Assembly: GCF_037392515.1 (NCBI RefSeq)
Contig: NC_090291.1
Location: 33,608,501 to 33,672,500, forward strand
Reading direction: 5' to 3'
DNA length: 64,000 nucleotides
Source: Haliotis asinina
Lineage: Eukaryota > Mollusca > Gastropoda > Lepetellida > Haliotidae
Shown here in pieces: positions 9,138-22,200 of this stretch. Both the position numbers and the translations under genes were made by a program. The first letter of the stretch is position 1; each line of letters opens with the position of its first letter. Under the pieces are notes generated by a model. That model saw only the letters and a list, made by a program, of their open reading frames with translations, made no database searches and was not told where the DNA came from.

Positions 9138-11385
9138 ATGCCGGAGAAATTAACGTCTGTCGTTGCAAAGTTTTATGACGAATATATCCAGTCAACTCCG
9201 AAAAGACTTAAAATTGTAGATGCTTACCTAGTTTACGTGTTCTTGACGGGAGTATTCCAGTTTGGATACTGTTGTTTAGTGGGAACCTTCCCATTCAACT
9301 CATTTCTCTCTGGATTTATTTCAACTGTTGGTTCATTTGTTTTGGGAGGTAAGTATTCATTACATTTTTGCACAAAGATGCCATTGATGCAATCTTTATA
9401 TTACTGAGTCATAATCCTGTTGTCTTATGATTCGTATAAGCTGACAATATAACTTGGCCTCTTTGCCGGTTATGCTTTTGGGCACACTGGTGACTCAAAA
9501 AGCACTAGATATAGTAATCGTGTTTTGTGGAGACGTAATCCTGTGAAAATTGGTTTTATTGTGTTATGACCGATAATTTGCACAATTTAGTTTTTGCATA
9601 CTCCAATCAAAGGTCTTGGTACATTTGATAATTGGACATAGAAAAACACATAGAGTCGCCCCTATTACTAGTGGCAAAGGGAAGAACCAATCAGAGCTGT
9701 CCACTTAGGAGGTATGTAAAATGTGTGGTGTGTAAAACGTTGCAATTTGATGTCTTATTTAGTCAACTTGACCTGTCTTTAGCCATATTAACATTTTCTT
9801 CTGAATTCATCAATGTTGCATCTAAAACTCTAAACTCTGTTTCTGTCACATTAATAAATAATAAATAATAAATTTAAGGGAGAAGACAAATGATTTGATT
9901 CGACTTAATCAACCAAATAGCATAGCTTTTAGGTCTGAAACATTCCCTGGTCTTTAATCCTTTTACATAATTGAGAAAGTTAAAGAAATAAGCACTTCCA
10001 TATTAGTGACTGATTGCCAATCTGGGTCCACATGAATAATTTATTGTCATGTTTCTAAACTTTGTTTTGAACAAGCAAAATGTAATTTGTATGCCTTGAT
10101 GATCATAAATTGTGAAACATTCATAACAGTCCATGTTGCCAGATGGCGATCATGCTATGAAGTCTAGTTGCATCATCCCATGCAATCTTATGAGGCAACT
10201 ATGAGGATCGAGTGAGTGGTCATGCTCGCTGACTCAGCTGATATGTCATCATATCATAATTGTGGATATCAATGCTCGTGCTGTTGATCACTGGATTGTC
10301 TGGTCCAGACTCGATTATTTACAGGCTGCCTTATAAAGTCATAGCTGGAATATATCTGATTGCTGCATTAAACAACAAACTCACAAAACAAAACTGTTTT
10401 GTCGCCAGTGTCCTGCTTGTGTAATAGCTCTTTACCATGCAGTCTTGTTACCATGTGCATATATTTACAATTCTGTGAAAGATTTTTGTTTGATTGCAGT
10501 GTGTCTAAGGCTTCAAGTGAATCCCCAGAATAAAAACGACTTTGTCGGAATCAGCCCTGAACGAGCCTTTGCTGACTTTGTTTTTGCTCACGTCATTCTA
10601 CACTTAGTTGTTATAAACTTTCTGGGGTAAGTGTTACATTTGCTTTACTCATATTGGTTGGGCGAAATAAACCAATCTTGTGGTTCCAAAGACATCTCTT
10701 TAAATTTTTATGGTAGATAGGTATGTTTTTTTGGGGTTTTTTTTCGTTTTGTTATCACTATTCATGACTGCCAACGATAGTATTCTGCTATTTCAGATCA
10801 CCCTTTGCAAATTTTATTTGGGTTTGATGCATCAATCTTAAACAGTTTGAAAAATTTATGTTGTTTATGTGGTCCCTGGCTAGTAAACATTCATTAGGAC
10901 CACAAAGTTTGTAATGGTCCTGGTGACTATTGAATTTCGTATTGATAGTTGAGTAAATCTATGAATGTGATTTTGGACCAGTGAAGGTACAGACCACTAG
11001 TTGTCCATTCATTGGTCCTGTGGTCTAGTGTGAAAACTGGAAAGGTTTCTTTCCCAGATCTTTTCTATCCAATAAATGATACTACTTAAGCAAGTGGTCC
11101 CCCCTTGTAAAAAGTAGCCATAAGTGACAACTACATAATGATAATTTGTGAAACACATTTTTATTAAGACAGCCAAAATTATGAAACAAATCATAAGAGT
11201 TGATCTGACGATATCATGTTACTGTGCAACATTTTGTTGTAATGAAATTATTAGATCATCTGTTACTGAGCAATTTGTCTGTCTCAAATGAAATCAATCA
11301 GACCATAGTCTTTATGATATGTTGTGAATGGTGATTTGTTTTCATGCGTAATATTAAGTGATATGTTATCTTAAATTTCAGTTGA
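9138..11385 (+). CDS. DAD1: DAD1, oligosaccharyltransferase subunit
   Basis: Coding exons are 9138-9348, 10500-10626 and 11382-11385, with introns GTAAGT...GCAG and GTAAGT...TCAG. The product is 113 aa, the usual DAD1 length. It starts [17 protein letters not shown] and ends in the family-typical [11 protein letters not shown], with three hydrophobic segments near residues 30-52, 55-75 and 93-112. DAD1 is a small integral ER-membrane subunit of the oligosaccharyltransferase complex, which moves the glycan precursor to Asn residues of nascent proteins; its loss triggers apoptosis in mammals. The last exon adds one base of the final Gly codon plus TGA. Reading straight through the second donor (GGG TAA) gives the same C terminus. 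The gene converges with AMFR. Confidence 0.96.
10150..10385 (+). mobile_element. SINE family 1, diverged copy in DAD1 intron 2-proximal region of intron 1
   Basis: Blocks 'gctcgctgactcagctga', 'gatcactggattgtctggtc' and 'cagactcgattatttacag' are clear. The tail is degenerate (agctggaatatatctgattg). It lies in intron 1 of DAD1, ~115 bp upstream of exon 2. Confidence 0.8.
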
Positions 11386-11476
11386 TGGACAGCAGACACT
11401 TGTGGCAAGATTGAGGCCATCACAAGGGGAAGGGTGGGAATAGGGGGGATATTCATGCATATACAACACAATCATC

Positions 11477-11482
11477 AATAAA
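11477..11482 (+). terminator. DAD1 poly(A) signal
   Basis: An AATAAA lies ~92 bp after the DAD1 stop in a 3' UTR without other signals. Confidence 0.65.
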
Positions 11483-11499
11483 TGTTAATTTAGCAGTAC

Positions 11500-12960
11500 A
11501 AATTCGTATCTTATGTTTCTGGCAACATTGTTCCTGAAGCAGAAATTGGTGGAATGTGATTGACACAAGATAGTGAACTCAGGCCAAGGATAGACCGAAG
11601 TCAAGGACACTCCAAGGTCAAGGATACAATGACAAAGTCGTAGACAATGATATGCTAAAGTCATGAACAGACCAAGGTCAAGGATACACAATAGAATGAT
11701 TTCAAGTGTAGTTGTTTTAAGTCAGTTAGATCAGTTTGTGAAACAATATGTATTGCTCCAAGTTTTGAAGAAGTGTTGTTGACCTTTGCAATGTTATGGT
11801 GGTTTGGCCATGTGAATCTCAGATAAAATCGGTGTCAGGGACCTGAAGCAACTTGATGACATGCCTGATCATGTAACATTCTGTAACAACTGCATATGTC
11901 TGTGCTGTCTTTAAGTCAATGGTGACTGTGCCAGAAGGTAACAACAATTGAATGTCATCACCCAATGGGGTATCTGCTGTGATGGTGTTAATCCAGGTAG
12001 GATTTGCCCTCTTTTACCCATGTTGATCCAACTTACATGGTGATCAGTTCATTACATAAGTGTATGTGGTAACCATGGCAATATTTTTGAATGTTTGGGG
12101 GGCATTCTTCATCCAATATAATGTTTTCTGATGAACTAAACATCATAGTTGATGAATGTATCCCTAAGACCTCTGCTGTTCTTCACATATGACAAGCATG
12201 GGTCCAGGGTTATTTTACAGTGTTAGATAGATGGATTAGAACACACATCTTGAGGAAGTGAAGGGTCTCGGGTATTTCTTAGCATGTCATACTATACCAT
12301 GTAAATCTTGACTTCTGTTTCTTACATAACCACACATGCCAGTAAGTAGACTATTGGTTTCTTGGTGCCAAACTAATCAATTACTGATCATGTATTCCAT
12401 AGTTTTGCAAATGTAGCTTGTTAGTGAAATTTGTTGACAATTTGAAGGATCAGTAAGGTCACATCCAGGTTAAGGAATTGGAACAAAGATGGCATCACAC
12501 CATTAAGAAGGAAATTCCACGGACGTCCAACTACTATCAAAAATATTTAAAAGGGTTTCTACACATGATTCTGTGAGTGCTTTTGGAGTTGATACTAAAT
12601 AGTATCTGCTCCTGCAGCAGTATCTTGAGCATGTTTCAGAGCTTTTTGAAGCTCATGAAGGGAAAATATTTCCTTATAATCTTGCCCCGCAGAGGACTTT
12701 GGGATACATTCATCAACTATGATGTTTTAGTTCATCAGAAAACATTTTCTGGGATCAGTTACGTGAATGGTTCAACCATTCAACAATTTACGTACTTTCA
12801 CTCATGTCTAGACTGCAAGTTTGTATCTTCAGCAATATGAGAGAAATGCTTTTTTTGAAGTACCCATCACTCAAATGGAGCAGTATGCATAAATGGGTTA
12901 AACGTAAATCATCACAAGGATCCTTAACACAGAAACCTGCTGATTAAAGCATAAAAACAT
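11500..12960. other. Gap between convergent DAD1 and AMFR, nothing recognised
   Basis: AT-rich sequence. A short imperfect repeat of 'ccaaggtcaaggatac' occurs at about 11585-11690. Chance frames are under 90 codons. Confidence 0.5.
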
Positions 12961-12990
12961 AAGTCTGATTCGTTAGTGACACAAAAATAA

Positions 12991-12996
12991 TTTATT
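12991..12996 (-). terminator. Candidate distal poly(A) signal of AMFR
   Basis: TTTATT on the plus strand is AATAAA for the leftward AMFR transcript. Another lies near 14797 (ctttattacat). If the distal one is used, the 3' UTR is ~3.3 kb and contains the element at 13487-13986. Confidence 0.3.
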
Positions 12997-13486
12997 GAAT
13001 ACCTCTAACGGTATGTTTAAACTTCATCTGAGTACATAAAATAACAACACAACTTTGATTATAAGCCACTCCAATTAGTCCCTGTGTTCAAAGATACTTA
13101 GAAACCATTGTCACAAAAGCCTCACATTGGTTAGAGTTAATCAAATGGCTGTCGGAGACATGCAAGACAAATGCATCTTCCAGAGTGCACAAATCTTTGT
13201 CTGATAAACAAACTGGCAAAAGGACATCAAGGACGTAACATGTTTTCTTCATTTTAACTATTTAATACAAATTATATTCATACCAGCAAAAACAAGTTTC
13301 AAATATAAAGACACTTTCAGAGAAAACATGATAAATGAGATATTTTCATTAAACAAGAAAAAATCATAAATCTAAATCACATTGATTAATTCAGGACAAG
13401 TTAGAAACATAATTACAAGGTATTAAAAAGGTCTTACACATACTTTTTGCATTATTTTTTATATTTATTAGAAAAGCAGATATTTG

Positions 13487-13986
13487 CATCCTCGATATCT
13501 CCAGGGTCTACGTTCCGAAAAGTCTCCACTATACCCTGGATGCATCTACGGCTCAGCCCGATAAATTTATTACCTCCCTTGGCTGGCTTTTTATCCAATC
13601 AGGTGTCTACGCTGGGAAGTTGAGCGAACCAATCACAACTCACTTTCGCTTTTTAAATTCTCTAACCGATTAAACTTGGCAAACAAACCATGCGTAGGTT
13701 CTCTGAAAGTATTAGATGGATTTCTTGCATATGTTTTAAAAAAGGTTTCGGACCTATAAAGTTGCATGTATGATTTCCCCAAATTGTGAGTCGTACGGCG
13801 AGCAAACCTTCGCAGTTGCAACTGCTACCTTTGTTGATACTGGCAAGTTCGGTTATAACGGCGACCACTCTGATTGGCTACTAGAGTCAGCAAAGGGACG
13901 TAATAAAATTATCGGGCCGACCCAGAGATGCGTCCAGGGTATAGTGGAGACTTTTCGGAACGTATACCCTGGAGATATCGAGGATG
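13487..13986. mobile_element. 500-bp non-autonomous DNA transposon, copy 1
   Basis: The ends are inverted repeats of about 100 bp: left CATCCTCGATATCTCCAGGG, with the right end its complement, and the arms stay ~85-90% alike inward. Flanking ATATTTG at 13480-13486 and 13987-13993 is a 7-bp target duplication (8 bp if a shared G is counted). There is no transposase; the frames inside are short. A second copy is at 37616. The superfamily is not assigned. Confidence 0.85.
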
Positions 13987-14412
13987 ATATTTGAAGCGAC
14001 AAGCAAATCTCATAGATCTCTTATATTGACAGTTAGCATTAGGAAAACAAAAATAAAACAGACAAAATGTAAACAATCACTGGTATTCCTTTACAGATCT
14101 GCACATATTACGTATCCTTCATAACAGCTACAACAAATATACAACTCAAAAGAAGTTAAGGAACACCTGGGGAATGTCTCCTGGCAAACTATAGTCTTCA
14201 GGAAAACATAGGTGTTGTCTGACTTAAGTAATATACATCTAGAAGTCCTTCACAGAGGCATCTAACGACAACATAACTGGGAACAAAACTACATGCTCCA
14301 CATGTACACACCAGGTTAATAATAATATAGGTAATACTAATTACATTTATAGACATCTGACTCCATTACCTACATGAATGTGCATGTGGTGTACTATTAC
14401 CCTGGACAATAG

Positions 14413-14462
14413 ATTCATCCATCCATCCATCCATCATCCATCCATCCATTCATTCTTTCATT
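14413..14462. repeat. ATCC/ATTC microsatellite
   Basis: Eight or so ATCC units with a one-base slip, grading into CATT units. Confidence 0.9.
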
Positions 14463-14987
14463 CTGCAGTTTCAGTATCCCTCTCAAAAGTTGAGTAATAA
14501 AATTATTGTAATGAGAAATGCAGCAAGCAAACATTTACTTTATCAGATGAATGTGAAATAGCTTTCAGTGTTGGATTAGTGTGCAAGTTTTAATTATGGG
14601 TCTGGCTATTTCTCAAAGCAAACAGTGAATTACAAATGCTGGCATTTAGTGTTTTCGAAAGAAGAGGTGCATCTGGTAATCTATAGTCAACATTGAAGAG
14701 CATTATGATCGAAATAATTCTTAAAGCAATTGTAGTCATGATAATTTGGTAAATAACAGGTTGGTTGTACAATAATTCAAAGTTTTTTAAACAAAACTTT
14801 ATTACATACACATTTTTGGGACATTGCCATTGGGGTGGGTGAAGGTCATCTGTGTATGATCACAATAACTGACAAAACTAATCCAAGAAATTAATTTATC
14901 AGGTTTTGAAAAATTATTGAGTTCAATGAGCAAGCTTTGTACAGCTTATCAAATCTTGAAAATGTCTGCAAGTGAAAGAGTGTGACA

Positions 14988-15105
14988 TTGAGTGAGTATG
15001 GTTTTACACCACTCTAAGCAATATTACAGCGATATCATGGCTGGGGACAACAAATGGGATTCACACATTGTACTCATCTGGAGAATTTAACCCCTTGGCT
15101 ACCCT
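14988..15105 (-). mobile_element. SINE family 2 copy
   Basis: 'gtgagtatggttttacacca', then 'agcaatattacagcgatatc', 'ttcacacattgtactcatct' and a degraded tRNA-like head near 15090. It lies in the probable AMFR 3' UTR. Confidence 0.75.
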
Positions 15106-15779
15106 TTAACTTCATCTGACACCCAACATCTGTGAGATCACTTACATTTGGATAAGGAAAACAGCAACTGTGAGATCACATTGTTCTATGGCAAAATAAC
15201 CCAGGTTGACTTATTTTAAACATCACTTCAGCGCTCTGTAGTACAGTCAAACAATCTATTCAAATATTTACTTGAACACCATATAAATCTGACTATTTGT
15301 TCTTCAACAGTCTGAAATCTCGACAAAGATTGTCAACAACATCTAAAGCAATGTACAGACATCAATCCCTTCATCTCATGAGACAAGCAGTAGGATGACT
15401 ACTGATGAGATTATTTATACGAATATATTACATGAACATATCCTTATCACACAGTTGTACATTAGATTGAGCTACACAAGATACACAAGCCATGAAAACA
15501 CTTGAGCCGTACCTCATATTTAATCCTGCATCAACTAACTTCTTGTGATGCTAAGGCATCCTCTCACCTTCATAGAAGACTTGAAAACAATGGGACCCAG
15601 TGGACAAAATTCACGATGGAAAACTAGTGACCACTTGAATTCTTGAGAAAACTAACCAGAGAGGACTACGAACACACTTCCCTGTTTCATAATTCAATAA
15701 AACTAAGTTTTGATGACACTTACAAATACATAGGACTGACAGACCAAGGATAAGAATCAGGTTGAATCAAGACTTGACC

Positions 15780-15920
15780 GAGTTTGGGTTTATGCCGTTA
15801 AAGTAATATTCCAGCAACACCAGAAATGGGCTACAAACATTGTACCCATGTGGGGATTTGAACCTGAGTCTTCAGTGTGGCAAGCCAACGCTTTAACCAC
15901 TAGGCTACTCCACCACCCCA
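15780..15920 (-). mobile_element. SINE family 2 copy with clear tRNA-like head
   Basis: Read on the minus strand from 15920, it has box A-like TAGCCTAGTGGTTAAAGCG and box B-like GGTTCAAATCC, followed by the 'acccatgtggg' junction and the shared tail. This identifies family 2 as tRNA-derived. Confidence 0.85.
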
Positions 15921-16245
15921 GGCTGAATCTCGAACTTGAACCGTTAATTGGTGAGTCCTTGCTGCAAGGGACAAGTCTGAACAGTGTGCCCAGTGTTACA
16001 GTCAACTCATGATCCAAAGGGTCCTTATTACATATTCTAAGAAAGGAGACAGAAAATCTGGAATAAAGGTAAGCTTGATGCCTAATAAATCTTACGATGA
16101 AATCCAATGCATAATTCAAGGCATGTCTAAATACAGACAGCACCAACAAAAAGGAAATATCACAAATGCTGTAAAATCCAGGCCAGAAATAATTCCGAAG
16201 AAGTAGTTTGTACAGAAAGTATATACATATTATGGAGCTCATTTA

Positions 16246-19200
16246 TCAGCTGTACTGAGAGTTGTTAAAGGAGTTCAGTCTGCGCTGAGCTGCCTGAAAT
16301 ATCACCTCTCGTTGTGACCTTGGGTCATCCGACTGATCAGACACTGAGGAATGATCCCCTGCTTCTGCACTGTGTCTGTTCTTGTGGAGGTATTTCCTAC
16401 AATACAAGAAAAGAAAAACATACAACAGACTAGGTGAGTTTGGTTTTATGCCACCTTTGGCAATATTCCAGCAATATCATGACAGGAACACTAGAAATGG
16501 GCTTCACACTTTACCCATGTCCAGGTCTTCGTCTTGATCCAGGTCATGGATCCAGGTCTTCGTCTTGATGAGCAAATGCTTTAACAAGTGGGCTAACCCA
16601 CTGCCCCACAACAGACTGAAAGGGATTTCAGGTATTCCACAACCTTCGCCAGGGAAGAGGAGATAAGCAATTAAGCATGAGTCAGTCAGGACAAGGAAAA
16701 ATTTAGATATTTCTAGCATCATTTACCCAAATCTGTCCCCCTGTCATATCTTCACATCTGAAAAGGGTTTCTCACATACTATCATAGGGAATCAGACACA
16801 GGTCTTCGGTGTGAAGAGCAAACAGCTTAACCACTGCCCCAAAACAGACTGGAAGTTCTACATCTTTTTGGTATCATTTACCCAAATATACCCATTAATC
16901 TTACTTTTCATATGGAAAAATACTGATGTCCTAAACAGACATACTGGTCTTTTTAATGATGTGTTAGTAAATCATCATTCAACGTGAGTAGACTTACCTT
17001 CTGGCTTGATCAACCATGGATGTTTTTCTGTGTTCTAACATGGACATTCTCTCTGATGCAGATTTGGAAAATCTTCCTCCTAAGGGTGATGGAACATCCT
17101 CACTGAAACATGCCATACAACATCCAGCATGAAGTACCTGGTATAACATTACACTTACACAGAAACATGTCATACAACATCCAGCATGAAGTATTTGGCA
17201 TAACATCCTCACTGAAACATGTCATACAACATCCAGCATGAAGTACTTGGCATAACATCCTCACTGAAACATGTCATACAACATTCAGCATGAAGTACCT
17301 GGTATAACATTATCCTTACACTGAAACATGTCATACAACATCCAACATGAAGTACCTGGTATAACATTACACTGTCATACAACATCCAGCATGAAATACT
17401 TGGCATAACCTACTCACTGAAACATGTCATACAACATCCAGCATGAAGTACCTGGTATAACATTACACTGTCATACAACATCCAGCATGAAGTACTTGGC
17501 ATAACCTACTCACTGAAACATGTCATACAACATCCAGAATGAAGTACCTGGTATAACATTACACTTACACTGAAACATGTCATACAACATCCAGCATGAA
17601 GTACTTGGCATAACATCCTCACTGAAACATGCCATACAACATCCAGCATGAAGTGCCTGGTATAACATTGCACTGAAACATGTCATACAACATCCAGCAT
17701 GAAGTACTTGGCAATACATCCTCAGCTTTGAAGACAGCTTTGAAAATCTAGGCCCTGGTCCTCAGACACTTAAACCATTAGGTCCCAGCACACAAAGATG
17801 GGTGCTGGATTAATAGCCTGGTGCCTTAGACGTCTCTCCCCCACGTCTTCACTGAAACACACATCACATAAAGTCTCCTCCTTCAAACACACATCACACA
17901 CCATGTCTGCTCAATGAAGCACACATCAGACAATACTAGTATGTCTCCTCTCTGATTACACACAGGTGCATGTGATACACCTGGATAATCCCAGCTGCAG
18001 TGGTGACCATGTATCTGTATGGGTTCAACCTCTACATGCTATCTATCACCTACCTGTGTCTAAAGTCCCCAGAGTTATTAACTATGGCCTTGACCTGAGC
18101 CAACAGAGGATCTGCCTGAGTGTCCAAGTTATCCTCCACTAACTGATGGGTATCAGCCAATGCAGCCCTCAATCCCATCAGCCCTGTCCGAGACACGGTG
18201 GATGGTACAGCTATCTGCTGAAAGACATGGCATAGCTACACATAGTCAACTGTGGAAAGCAAACAATAATTAACACAAAGCCCAAAGCCCTTTTCATTCA
18301 CATAAAAAAAATCTCTGAGAAGACATAACACAAGAAACAACTATATTTATGCTCACAAAATGCCCAATATTGGCATTAATGTTTCCTAAAAGAAATCCTT
18401 TGTCTTAGAATACTGAAGTTTTTATTTTACAGTAATGGTACTTGTGAATTAGAGCAGAGACCATATATATTATATCGTCTCTAATCAGAGGAATTAAAAT
18501 GACATGAAAGCAATGATGTCTGCAAACACCAAACAAGGCTGTCAAGTCATAACCATTTTGCTCATACCTGCATATTCTGTTCATCATCAGCGTCGTTGTC
18601 AACACTGGGTCTGTTGGCAAGTACTGGTGTCTGAAAAACACAATTGTACATGAATAATGCTACTGAGTAAACCACATGACTATATTAGTGGGCTCTGTTC
18701 AACAACCATGGTGATCTACAACATATCTAGTTTATTGCAAGAGTGGCTCATGGATCCTACAGAAATAAACATGTTCAATTTTACTAGTATTTGCACAATT
18801 ATCAATATATATGTATTTGTCACAACAATATGAAACATGTCAATGGTAGTTTAAGAGAGGGGCTGTTCAATAATAGAGCCTAAGAGCTCGATCACAGTAT
18901 CACTTTGAACAGTGTTTGAGTTATATCAACAAATGTCATAGATATCCGATGTAAGAAATCTGATGAACATTTACAACTACAGGGAAACCAAGAAACATGA
19001 ATATGGTGCCTTCATGGCTGTGATATGGTCATTACAAATAACGTGAGAAAAAGCAGAGGTATAGTGCTGACAACCCAAGGATCATAATCTGGGAGATTCA
19101 AACTAATATTACTGGGAGGTATGATCACCTTAGCGCTAAGATCACTTTGTACAACAGCCTCCTACAGAAAACACCCAGTTTCCTGGTCTGCAGTTCCTTC

Positions 19201-22200
19201 ACTTGGCTAATATCATTTTTCAATGGATATAATGTGTCAGTTCAAATCATAAATAAACAGCAACACGACAACGTTCGCAATGTTTACACTCTCAAAATTC
19301 AAAAGTTGTAGAATGAATGAATTCACATGTTTGTTATGAATGGAAAAGTTTCATCACAACTTGACCTTATTATCCAATGAAATCGTTAGAATCTCAGATC
19401 AAGTCGTCCTGACACATGTCAATGCAAGACAATGTACGACTCGTGTGATATATGAGATTAATATGTAACTACCCATACGTTCACCACGTGGGTAATAAAA
19501 TGCCTTACTCCACTGGGTCAACTGGGTGCTCACGGCAAGAAGTGAAATGGCAATACTCACTGGTGGAGCTACAAGTCTTCCCTCCAGAATGTTGTCTATG
19601 GTCAGGTTCACAGATCGAGTAGCTCCTAAATCATCCACAATGGTAGCCAGAGGCATGTTAGGAAATACTGCTTGCACCTGTCTAGCCTGAAACAAGGATA
19701 GTGAGTGTTAGTTTTACCCCGTTTTTAATAATATTACAGCAATATCACAGCGAGAGACACCAGAAATGGGCTTCACATACTGTACCCATGTGGGGAATTG
19801 AACCTGGGTCTATCGATACATTCCCAAGACATGACTGAAATACTGCCGATGTGACTTTATACTGTAACTCACTCATTCTTGTTCATTGCTGTCAGCAATA
19901 TTTCAGCTAATTCATGGCAGTCTGTATATTACAACGTCTGGACCAGACAAGTGATTGACAACATGAGCAACACAACCCAATTACTGATCAGCCAAGTCAG
20001 GAAATCTGACACAGACTATTTGGTCTGTGTTGACAATGTCTATCAAAAACAGATTACCTTAGATCTGTTACTCACCATGTTATCTAACTGGGAAGTAGGT
20101 GACACCCGTGCTTGCTGTTGTCCTGGCAACAGATTGGTGTGAGTCACCTCCACCGAGAAACTCGGCAACCAGCTCACATAGCGAGATGCTGAAACAACAA
20201 AAACGTTCATAGCAGAGAAATGCTTCCTTGCAAATTATTTTTGAGCATTAAATGGTGATGAGAAAAAAACACAAGTTTCGAGAAAAAAATTGGTGGCCTA
20301 TTTTCTCGCCTTTAGTTACCTTGGGTACGTTAGTTTTATGCGATTCTTAGTAACATTCCAGCAACAAAACGATGGGGGGAACCACAAATGGTCTACACAT
20401 ATTGTACCTATGTCAGGAATCAAACCTGGGTCTTCAACATGATGAGTGAACGCTTTAACCACTATGCTAGACTTGAAGCTACATTTCACCATGTTAAGGA
20501 ACGTAACAGCTCCATCACTCCTTCATTCAGGCTTACTTACCATCAAAATGAAAGAAGTGATTCGTGGTTGCCTGGTTGGCAGGTGGCGCTGGTGGTGCCC
20601 CAGCATTCCCTGTTTCGGGTGGCACTCCTTGTGGCACGTTTTGTCTCTCACGTGGACCGTCACTCAGTGGCATGCGACAGGTTGGACAAGACGTGTCTTG
20701 TTCCAGCCAGGATCGTAAACAGGAACTGCAGACAGAACAGTGCATAACCATGACATCCCTATATCTCAGTTGCATCATGTATATCTTGATCATAGATTAT
20801 TGATATCTCAATTGTTTCAGGGATAGCTTGATCATAGATTATTGATATCTCAGCTGTATCATGGATATCTTGATCATAGATTATTGATATCTCAGTTGTT
20901 TCAGGGATATCTTGATCATAGATTATTAATATCTCAGCTGTATCATGGATATCTTGATCATAGATTATTGATATCTCAGTTGTTTCAGGGATATCTTGAT
21001 CATAGATTATTGATATCTCAGTTGTTTCAGGGATATCTTGATCATAGATTATTGATATCTCAATTGTTTCAGGGATATCTTGATCATAGATTATTGATAT
21101 CTCAGTTGTTTCAGGGATACACTTCACGGATATTATTATGGCTATTTCCCTGATATACCATTGTTATATCAATGCTCTGTGACAGATATCTGTCAACTGT
21201 TTAGCAGATACCTGTCTGCTTTATGATGGATGTCTGTCATGTATATTGCATTGAATACACAATGCCATTTAGAAAGTGGTCAGATATAACCAATTGTATT
21301 TGGGATTATCTGGGATTCGAAATCACTAGCCTAGAGTCAGACGCCTAATTGCCAGCACACAAAAGTCAGTCGCCCAACTTTATTGGTACATATCTGTTTC
21401 TGCCCAAATGACTCTATCTTATGTTTCAGAATATGTTCATAAATCAGAAAATATGCTGAATTCCCTCCATAAATTCCCGAACTACCTCTGCTGAACATCA
21501 AACATGGTGAACAAATCACATTCTTACTTCACACTGCTACACTGGTAGGTGAAAGAACTTTATACTATTGCAACATAATTGGAAAAAGTTTCACACAAGT
21601 GTATTAGTATGAGAGGCATGGGAGACATTTCAGAGTGAGTGAGTGAGTGAGCGAGTGAGTGAGCGAGTGTAGTTTTACGCCACACTCAGCAATATTCCAG
21701 CTATATGGCGGCAGTCTGTAAATAATCTAGTCTGGACCAGACAATCCAGTGACCAACAACATGAGTATCGATCTGCGCAATGGGGAACCGATGACATGTG
21801 TCAACCAAGTCAGTGATCCTGACCATCCGATCCCGTTAGTCGCCTCTTACAACTAGCATAGTCACGAGACATTTCAGAAGTTATGCAGTACAAATAGAAT
21901 GTCTCCACTAATTAGCCCTCATCACATCTGGTCCGGACTTACTTGTGGAAAAGATGGCTGCAGGGGAGCTTCCTGGCTGACTCCATCCTCTCCCAGCAGA
22001 TAGCACAGTCATCATTGTTCTGCTCCAGGTCTTCCTGTGTTGCCATGGGGAACCTAACAGAACAGTTCCCATGATACATTCAGCCCTCGTGTCACTCACA
22101 ATAATCAAGGATAATCCTACTGATCATTTTAAATTTAGCAGAGCAAATACCACTTATTAAGCTGAAATCCTCTTCAAATCTTTCTGAACTTTTTACGTTT

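Noticed and set aside
13770-13994. 74-codon frame ending at a transposon terminus
   Set aside because: Lies inside the non-autonomous TIR element; no homology recognised and it is not conserved in the second copy.
15790-16242. 150-codon minus-strand frame after the AMFR stop
   Set aside because: It overlaps a SINE and lies in the AMFR 3' UTR. Its hydrophobic content comes from AT-rich sequence.
17103-17715. CRISPR-like regular array and repetitive cysteine-rich open frames (17.0-17.7 kb, minus)
   Set aside because: Repeats are contiguous with no unique spacers, and the locus is a eukaryotic intron. The frames are a by-product of the repeat unit.
20759-21153. Two overlapping repetitive proteins, one per strand, with 14-residue repeats
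   Set aside because: A 42-bp stop-free unit inside an AMFR intron explains both; there is no start context or homology.
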